Assembly: GCF_018143015.1 (NCBI RefSeq)
Contig: NC_054740.1
Location: 11,378,640-11,442,639, forward strand
From: Lytechinus variegatus
Lineage: Eukaryota > Echinodermata > Echinoidea > Temnopleuroida > Toxopneustidae
DNA: 64,000 nucleotides
Direction: 5' to 3'
Shown here: piece after piece, positions 63,242 through 64,000 of the stretch
Position numbering within the stretch: the first letter of the stretch is position 1
Layout: each line of letters begins with the position of its first letter
Notes under the pieces: generated by a model
Databases searched by the model: none
What the model saw: only the letters and a program-made list of their open reading frames with translations
Told to the model about the DNA's origin: nothing
Made by a program: the position numbers and the translations under genes

Positions 63242-64000
63242 ATGTCTTGCAGAAATCCGTTTGCGCAGAAATGCTCGTTTTCACACTGTGTCAAGGGGAA
63301 AGGACGAAATCAAAATTACCTTACGAAACATTTCTCATACATTTCCCTTGCACTTTTAGTGAGTTGAAATAAAACGGATACATTCAAGCATTTTGTAACA
63401 ATTTTGCCACCGAAATTGAAATTTCAACACTTAGTAAGCATTACCTATACCCTTTTTTGTGCCAGCTGGATCTGAAGATATCATATTAACAAAAAGTCAG
63501 ACAGTTTTTATCATTTAAAGTAGGCTTACATTTCATTTTTCATTTAATACTTGTATCTCCACACTGTTTCCAAGTTTTACAATGATTGACAAAATGAAAA
63601 TAAAGTCTAATTAGCCATTTCATGTAAATCACAGCTCAGTGTAAAGCAAATATCGTCACGATGGCATCGGTGTGTAGGGGAGTGGAGTGGGGTTCAATGC
63701 ACTCTTCGAAGTGTTTTGGGCAAGGAAAGAAGTTAAAAAGGTAAAAGATGTCTTCTTATCAATTTTACTATAGCTAAATTATACGTGTTATTTATAATTA
63801 AGGTCTACTTTTATTTGCATAACTATTTCAAAGTTCTGCGCAAATCATTTGCACTAACTTTTCTAAAGTAAGTGGTGCTCACTCAAGCGGAAATATTTTT
63901 TGACAGTTATATCGTCATTTGCTAAAATGGATCTGCACCAATGTTAAAATGTGGGAAAATCTTCAGGATATTACAAATGTATAATTTCATAGGATACATT
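63242..64000. mobile_element. Second, inverted copy of the 988-bp DNA transposon, truncated
   Basis: Reverse-complement similarity to 33275-34055 runs continuously, including CCGCTTGAGTGAGCACCACT and TTTCTGCGCAAACGGATTTC. Its inner end stops at about 63242 without the second TIR. Its outer TIR would lie past the window end. Confidence 0.85.

Noticed and set aside
1-64000. LTR retroelements, Polintons or other virus-like elements
   Set aside because: No integrase, protease, capsid, envelope or packaging-type signatures and no long direct terminal repeats were recognised; the reverse transcriptases are LINE type.

Overview
The window looks like animal nuclear DNA, most likely from an echinoderm and probably a sea urchin. 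This is inferred from long introns with GT-AG splice sites, AT-rich intergenic DNA, tRNA-derived SINEs, many palindromic MITEs, an ORF1+ORF2 LINE and sea-urchin-style fold-back elements. No bacterial operons, CRISPR arrays, rRNA genes, LTR retroelements or Polintons were recognised.

Five host genes can be built by following splice phase. (1) 88-7367, plus strand: the 3' part of a gene whose exons alternate 63 bp with 51/54 bp, all phase 0, followed by a large Pro-rich last exon. (2) 14350-11810, minus strand: a compact three-coding-exon gene for a Ser-rich protein ending in a ubiquitin-like domain with a C-terminal LRGG. A TATA-like box, a perfect CRE octamer and a perfect 21-bp-arm hairpin lie just upstream. 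(3-5) Three paralogous minus-strand genes resembling the TMEM272 family of small multi-pass membrane proteins: 26405-19953 (complete, 5 exons, 219 aa), 46286-34600 (exon 3 not found) and 59943-59425 (only exons 4 and 5 in the window). The last two lie in a segmental duplication (about 32.5-35.5 kb and 58.3-60.3 kb). One copy carries a 988-bp DNA transposon that the other lacks, and a short piece is inverted between the copies.

The rest is mostly mobile DNA and simple repeats. A nearly complete LINE (about 37.87-42.78 kb) lies inside a palindromic MITE within an intron of the second TMEM272-like gene. A decayed LINE fragment covers 52.38-54.24 kb. TA-flanked DNA transposons include a 2088-bp element (16368-18455), a 988-bp element (33243-34230, second inverted copy at 63.24-64.0 kb) and a Tc1-like deletion derivative (28546-29584). 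The first two share a recurring TTGAGTGAGCAC-like motif.

Seven of eight tRNA-headed SINE copies point the same way. Two fold-back structures made of short tandem motifs (49990-50584 and 61655-62850), a free-standing minisatellite (47565-47790) and many microsatellites complete the picture. The most unusual items are the ubiquitin-like gene with its compact promoter, the alternating-exon gene, the two fold-backs and the shared transposon motif.

All calls were made by reading the sequence; no alignment or database search was run. Repeat boundaries are approximate unless an exact base is argued.
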